From assembly GCA_041745765.1 (NCBI GenBank), contig JBGTIH010000131.1, positions 1 to 9,665 of the forward strand: a DNA stretch of 9,665 bases, in the 5' to 3' direction. This stretch comes from JAHCHG01 sp041745765 (GTDB taxonomy: Bacteria; Acidobacteriota; Blastocatellia; Pyrinomonadales; Pyrinomonadaceae). The position numbers were made by a program, and so were the translations under genes. How positions within the stretch are numbered: position 1 is the first letter of the stretch; each line of letters begins with the position of its first letter. Under the pieces are notes generated by a model, which was not told the DNA's origin, searched no databases, and saw nothing but the letters and a program-made list of their open reading frames with translations. Shown one piece after another: positions 6,763-9,665 of this stretch.

Positions 6763-7350
6763 ATGCACCAATACACGACCGACATTGAAAAAACAGGCGT
6801 TTACAAATGGATAGCTTTTATAAGCGTGTTTTTGGCTTGGGTCTTGTCTTATCTATTAAAGCTAATTCAAATAGAAATTCTTTGGATAGTTGACGCGCCT
6901 TCAGTAGTTGGTTTTTACGGCATTCTTTATAAACTATTTGATACTCGGCTCTGGCGTTGGAAAGTATTTAATAATATTCCCGACTTAAGTGGACAATGGC
7001 AAGGCAAGGTTTCTTCTACGCACGATAAATTCAATAACGAGCATCCAGCTTCAATAATTATCAAACAAACTTGGTCGCATATTTCAATTATATTGACGAC
7101 CGAAAATTCACGTTCTGAAAGTTGTGTTCTAACGATTTCCACAAAGACCCCGGACGGCGCGAAAATTCATTATGCTTATGAAAACAAGCCGCGCCATAAT
7201 GCAGTTTCAACAATGAAGCGGCACGACGGGACAGCAAATCTAATTTTGAAGGAAAAAGACGGCAAGCTAATACTCGAAGGCGATTATTACACAGGGCGCG
7301 ACCGGAAGAATCACGGAATATTACATTTTGAAAAACAATCATTAATTTAA
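6763..7350 (+). CDS. cap15: Cap15-like CBASS effector: two TM helices plus beta-barrel
   Basis: The product has 195 residues. Two hydrophobic helices lie at about 15-34 (YKWIAFISVFLAWVLSYLLK) and 37-58. A soluble beta-strand-rich domain at about 72-191 follows, opening with NIPDLSGQWQGKV and closing with GDYYTGRDRKNHGILHFEK. This order is that of Cap15, the SMODS-associated 2TM beta-barrel effector. In studied cases the barrel binds the cyclic nucleotide, the protein oligomerises in the inner membrane and membrane integrity fails, killing the infected cell. It starts 6 bp after the CD-NTase stop with only an AAAAAAGA ribosome site, so it is probably translationally coupled, which would keep the toxic part low. 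A terminator follows at 7453-7494. Length and layout fit a complete gene. Identification rests on architecture and remembered motifs. Confidence 0.8.
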   Translation: MHQYTTDIEKTGVYKWIAFISVFLAWVLSYLLKLIQIEILWIVDAPSVVGFYGILYKLFDTRLWRWKVFNNIPDLSGQWQGKVSSTHDKFNNEHPASIIIKQTWSHISIILTTENSRSESCVLTISTKTPDGAKIHYAYENKPRHNAVSTMKRHDGTANLILKEKDGKLILEGDYYTGRDRKNHGILHFEKQSLI

Positions 7351-7388
7351 CAGCCACAGAACAAGATGATTTGAACAACAGCGGAACA

Positions 7389-7417
7389 TTGACATAACTC
7401 CCTATAATTGCTACACT
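7389..7417 (+). promoter_or_regulatory. Possible promoter for the NYN leader
   Basis: A consensus -35 TTGACA (7389-7394) is followed after 17 bp by TACACT (7412-7417). A perfect TATAAT also occurs at 7403-7408, but only 8 bp from the TTGACA, so those two cannot work together. Transcripts from here would pass through both hairpins before the NYN gene. Confidence 0.35.
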
Positions 7418-7430
7418 ACTTACATATTCC

Positions 7431-7452
7431 CCCGCTCGTTTCGACGGGCGGG
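7431..7452 (+). repeat. GC-rich stem-loop in the NYN leader
   Basis: CCCGCTCG (7431-7438) pairs with CGGGCGGG (7445-7452) with one T-G wobble and a 6-nt loop. No T-run follows. It directly abuts the terminator hairpin at 7453. Confidence 0.45.
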
Positions 7453-7494
7453 TGCGAAGGCGAAGTAAGAAATTACTTCGCCTTCTGCGTTTTT
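7453..7494 (+). terminator. Strong intrinsic terminator with GAAA tetraloop
   Basis: A perfect 13-bp stem, GAAGGCGAAGTAA (7456-7468) with TTACTTCGCCTTC (7473-7485), is closed by a GAAA loop. If T7486 bulges out, the stem gains three more pairs and ends right at TTTTT (7490-7494). It can end the CBASS transcript, but it also lies only 18 nt ahead of the NYN start codon, so it may act as an attenuator there. Confidence 0.7.
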
Positions 7495-7512
7495 AAGAGC
7501 AGATTTATTTCT

Positions 7513-8130
7513 ATGAAAATAAACATCTATATTGACGGCTTTAATCTTTATTACGGCGCGATCAAGAACACCCCTTATAAATGGCTCGACATATTGAAAA
7601 TGAGCCAATTGCTTTTCCCTAACGACACGATCAACCAGATTAAATATTTTTCCGCCAGAGTGTCAGCGCGTCCGAACGATCCCGATCAGCCGATCCGTCA
7701 AGCGACTTACTGGCGAGCTTTGCAGACCATTCCGAATCTAAGCATCATTGAAGGAACATTTTTAACCAAGCCCGTAATGATGCCGGTATTTAATACCAAC
7801 CCGCAGCAGTATGTGCGGGTAATAAAAACAGAAGAAAAAGGTTCGGATGTGAATTTGGGAATTCATATGCTTAACGACGGCTATAAAAAAGATTATGACT
7901 TAGCCGTTATGATAACCAATGATTCAGATCTTTTAGAGCCGATGCGGATCGTTAAACAGGATTTGGGGTTGCCGGTTGGATTGGTTAATCCGCACCGGAC
8001 ACCGAGTTTTTCATTAAGACAACACGCGGCGTTTATCAAACAAATTCGCCAGGGCGTTTTAAGAGCCAGTCAATTCCCTGTTTCCTTAACGGATAAAAAC
8101 GGGACATTTCACAAACCGGCGAGCTGGTAG
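7513..8130 (+). CDS. NYN-domain (PIN-like) nuclease
   Basis: The product has 205 residues from ATG 7513. NYN/LabA-like proteins have a PIN-type nuclease fold that uses acidic residues and Mg2+, generally to cut RNA. Motifs in order are NIYIDGFNLYY with D8 and N11, EEKGSDVNLGIHML with D112, and VMITNDSDLLEP with D137 and D139. This is the full acidic set. The IDGFNLYY motif begins right at ATG 7513, so the open frame extending back to 7408 is leader, not coding. No good ribosome site is visible. It lies between the CBASS operon and a convergent hsdR with only 20 bp to the latter. It may be a defence or toxin nuclease, but the gap and the terminator upstream argue against it being a CBASS subunit. 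Confidence 0.85.
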   Translation: MKINIYIDGFNLYYGAIKNTPYKWLDILKMSQLLFPNDTINQIKYFSARVSARPNDPDQPIRQATYWRALQTIPNLSIIEGTFLTKPVMMPVFNTNPQQYVRVIKTEEKGSDVNLGIHMLNDGYKKDYDLAVMITNDSDLLEPMRIVKQDLGLPVGLVNPHRTPSFSLRQHAAFIKQIRQGVLRASQFPVSLTDKNGTFHKPASW

Positions 8131-8150
8131 AATTTAACGCTTGTGCAAAT

Positions 8151-9290
8151 TTAGGCTATCCCGTTTATAAAAGTTTCTACGAAATCCAAAATCTTATTGG
8201 TAATTCGTTCGACAATCGATTTTCGCTCCAATAGTTTCGGTTTAGTTTCAAGCAGTTTAACAATCGTATCGGGCAACGGAGTTCTTTGATTAAAAATATA
8301 ATTTTCGATAATCTCGCTGACTTTTTCAGGCGGGATTTTTTCATCGCGGCATAATTTTTCAAAGGCTTCCTTTTGCTTGACGCTCCAGAATTCTTCAAAT
8401 TCGCCTGGTATGTCTTCGGCGTTTTGAATGACCGGCAAATTCTTATTAATAAATTCTTCGATGAGTTCGCGCTTGCTGCGGAGTTCGATTTCGCTTGCCA
8501 AAAGGTTAGCGATTGTTTTCTTGATTCTTTCTTTTTCTTCTTTCCCGGCTCCCTTATAGTTTGCCAGCAGACGCAGAATATAATAGACGTTGATTTCGTC
8601 GCGGTGAATGAGTTCGAGTTCAAAATCAACATCATCGAGAATCGAAACCTTTTCTTTATTAGAGCCGCTTTTTACCTTGTCGTAAAGATCGAGATATTTG
8701 CTTTTAAAATCTTCAAAATCCTGTTCACTCATTACCAAATCATCAAAGGTAAAATCGGTAAAAGTCACAAGGACGGTTTTCAGACGCATCAGCTCGCGAA
8801 ACGATTTGATGAATTTCAGTTCGTCTTCTTCGGTTTCCAGATCATCAACGCTGTCAATCGTCGGCGCGATCTTGTGAAGCGTTTTAACGGCTTCGTTAAA
8901 CTTTTCAACGTAATCTTCCATCGGCTCCATAATGATGACATCAATCGCGTCTTTATTTGAAAAGAGCGTGATCGCTTCATCGGTCGCCTTTTTGAGATTG
9001 CGGAAACTGACAATATTGCCCTGGGATTTGAGTTCGTTGAGGATGCGATTCGTGCGCGAGTAGGCTTGAATAAGCCCGTGATAGCGCAGATTTTTATCCA
9101 CATAAAGCGTATTAAGGCTTGGCGAATCAAACCCCGTTAAAAACATATTAACGACAAGGAGCAGGTCAATTTCCTTTGATTTTACCCGCTTGGCAATATC
9201 GTTGTAATAGTTATAAAACGATTGGCTGTCTTTAGTGGTAAATCTGGTGTTATGAGTTTTATTGTAATCACCGATAAATTCTTCCAGTTT
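8151..9290 (-). pseudogene. hsdR: HsdR (type I restriction subunit), C-terminal 379 residues, cut by a Tn3 element
   Basis: HsdR is the ATP-driven translocase and nuclease of type I restriction-modification. The fragment starts KLEEFIGDYN. It shows helicase motif V in LLLVVNMFLTGFDSPSLNT and motif VI in GLIQAYSRTNRI, then a long helical C-terminal region typical of the EcoR124-type (IC) family. Known HsdR proteins of this group are about 1000 residues, so the nuclease domain, Walker A and DEAD-box motor are missing. The frame matches the family up to the AAA codon at 9290-9288; the next bases outward are the terminal repeat of a Tn3-family transposon. No damage is visible within the remaining part, which suggests a recent insertion. 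The rest of hsdR, and hsdM/hsdS, should lie beyond the transposon. Its 3' end converges on the NYN gene. Confidence 0.9.
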
Positions 9291-9328
9291 GGGGATTTTT
9301 GCCCATCCCCCCGAAAAGGACTGATAAG
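9291..9328 (+). repeat. 38-bp Tn3-type terminal inverted repeat inside hsdR
   Basis: It begins GGGG at 9291 and ends CCGAAAAGGACTGATAAG at 9328, exactly 38 bp. The CGAAAA box and terminal TAAG sit at the same distances from the inner end as in Tn3, as I recall it. It lies 24 bp from the stop of the adjoining transposase. Tn3-family insertion duplicates 5 bp, so AGTTT (9286-9290) should recur just outside the other end. Confidence 0.8.
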
Positions 9329-9352
9329 GACTTTAATTCTCTCAACAAGTGA

Positions 9353-9665
9353 CTAGAAATTAATACCATCTACTATTTTATTAATGTTGATTGGTTTATC
9401 TAATCTTCCAAATTCATAGCGTCCTAAGAAATTTATGTGTTGCCACGCAATCGGTGAGATATGTTTTAAGCCATTGATCTCATAATCTTCATTAGCTATT
9501 TTTTTACGTTCCAACAAATTCGATAAAATTGAAATGTTGTAATAAAGAATACAATTAGTTAGAAGTCGGCTGCATTCGTTCCAGATAGTTTGCTCATACT
9601 CGGATTTATAACGTAGCTTTCCCCAATTAGCATATGCAATGGCTCTTCTTAATTGATGGTAACTT
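9353..9665 (-). CDS. tnpA: Tn3-family transposase, C-terminal 103 residues
   Basis: The partial frame enters from the window edge and stops with TAG at 9355-9353. Visible motifs are SYHQLRRAIAYANWGKLR, then WNECSRLLTNCILYYN and GLKHISPIAWQHINFLGRYEF, the standard end of Tn3-family transposases. The catalytic glutamate that precedes HQLRR should lie just outside the window. Compared with the TnpA ending at 4849, the layout is the same but residues differ widely, and this gene is AT-rich, so it belongs to another subgroup. It ends next to the terminal repeat, as expected for the family. Confidence 0.9.
   Translation of the reverse strand, partial: SYHQLRRAIAYANWGKLRYKSEYEQTIWNECSRLLTNCILYYNISILSNLLERKKIANEDYEINGLKHISPIAWQHINFLGRYEFGRLDKPININKIVDGINF

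Larger units (their letters stand above)
9291..9665 (-). mobile_element. Second Tn3-family transposon, one end only
   Basis: It is bounded on the left by the terminal repeat 9291-9328 and contains the 3' end of its tnpA on the minus strand. It continues past the window. Its transposase and its repeat differ clearly from those of the element ending at 4986, so it is not a copy of that element. Confidence 0.85.

Noticed and set aside
7389..7408. TTGACA and TATAAT as one promoter
   Set aside because: The spacing is only 8 bp; a working sigma70 pair needs about 16-18 bp.
7408..7512. N-terminal extension of the NYN protein
   Set aside because: It runs through both hairpins, and the NYN core motif begins directly at ATG 7513.
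8373..8960. Plus-strand open frame of 195 codons inside hsdR
   Set aside because: It is antisense to a clearly conserved HsdR C-terminal region, is rich in Phe from complementary Lys/Glu codons, and has no known motif.
1..9665. CRISPR array, tRNA or rRNA genes
   Set aside because: No regularly spaced repeats, no tRNA T-loop signature and no rRNA-like stretch was noticed anywhere in the window.

Overview
The window is an accessory region dominated by mobile elements and defence genes. I do not recognise the host. Most genes are AT-rich, with AAGGAG-type ribosome sites and sigma70-like TGnTATAAT promoters. The Rhs-like tail protein and overall style recall Acidobacteriota (Blastocatellia-like) genomes, but that is a weak impression from memory. 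The large transposase gene at 1877-4849 is visibly more GC-rich than its neighbours, which fits separate ancestry.

Layout. At 1-98 the start of a leftward gene faces an inverted repeat. At 75-1566 lie a truncated C-terminal piece of a zinc murein peptidase, probably an Rhs-type toxin tip, and a downstream exported SH3-like protein that could be its immunity partner. At 1567-1876 there is no gene, only a terminator and a repeat copy. At 1877-4986 lies an intact Tn3-family transposase with a 38-bp Tn3-type terminal repeat about 100 bp after its stop; I found no matching left end. At 5015-5796 are a minimal tyrosine recombinase and a small zinc-binding protein. At 5869-7350 is a tight two-gene operon: a CD-NTase-like nucleotidyltransferase followed by a two-TM plus beta-barrel protein of the Cap15 type, which together form a compact CBASS anti-phage system. 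At 7513-8130 is a NYN-domain nuclease preceded by strong hairpins. At 8151-9290, on the minus strand, is the C-terminal third of a type I restriction subunit HsdR. Its reading frame stops matching the family exactly where a second Tn3-family element begins (38-bp terminal repeat 9291-9328, transposase C-terminus 9353-9665).

How it fits together. In CBASS the nucleotidyltransferase makes a cyclic nucleotide signal on infection, and the membrane effector binds it and damages the inner membrane, so the infected cell dies before phage release. The CBASS operon has its own extended -10 promoter and a strong terminator. It sits between recombination genes and a broken type I restriction locus, the usual setting of a defence island shaped by transposon insertion. 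The best points for follow-up are the CBASS pair, the exact transposon/hsdR junction, the Tn3-type end beside the recombinase, the toxin/immunity-like pair, and the hairpin leader in front of the NYN gene.
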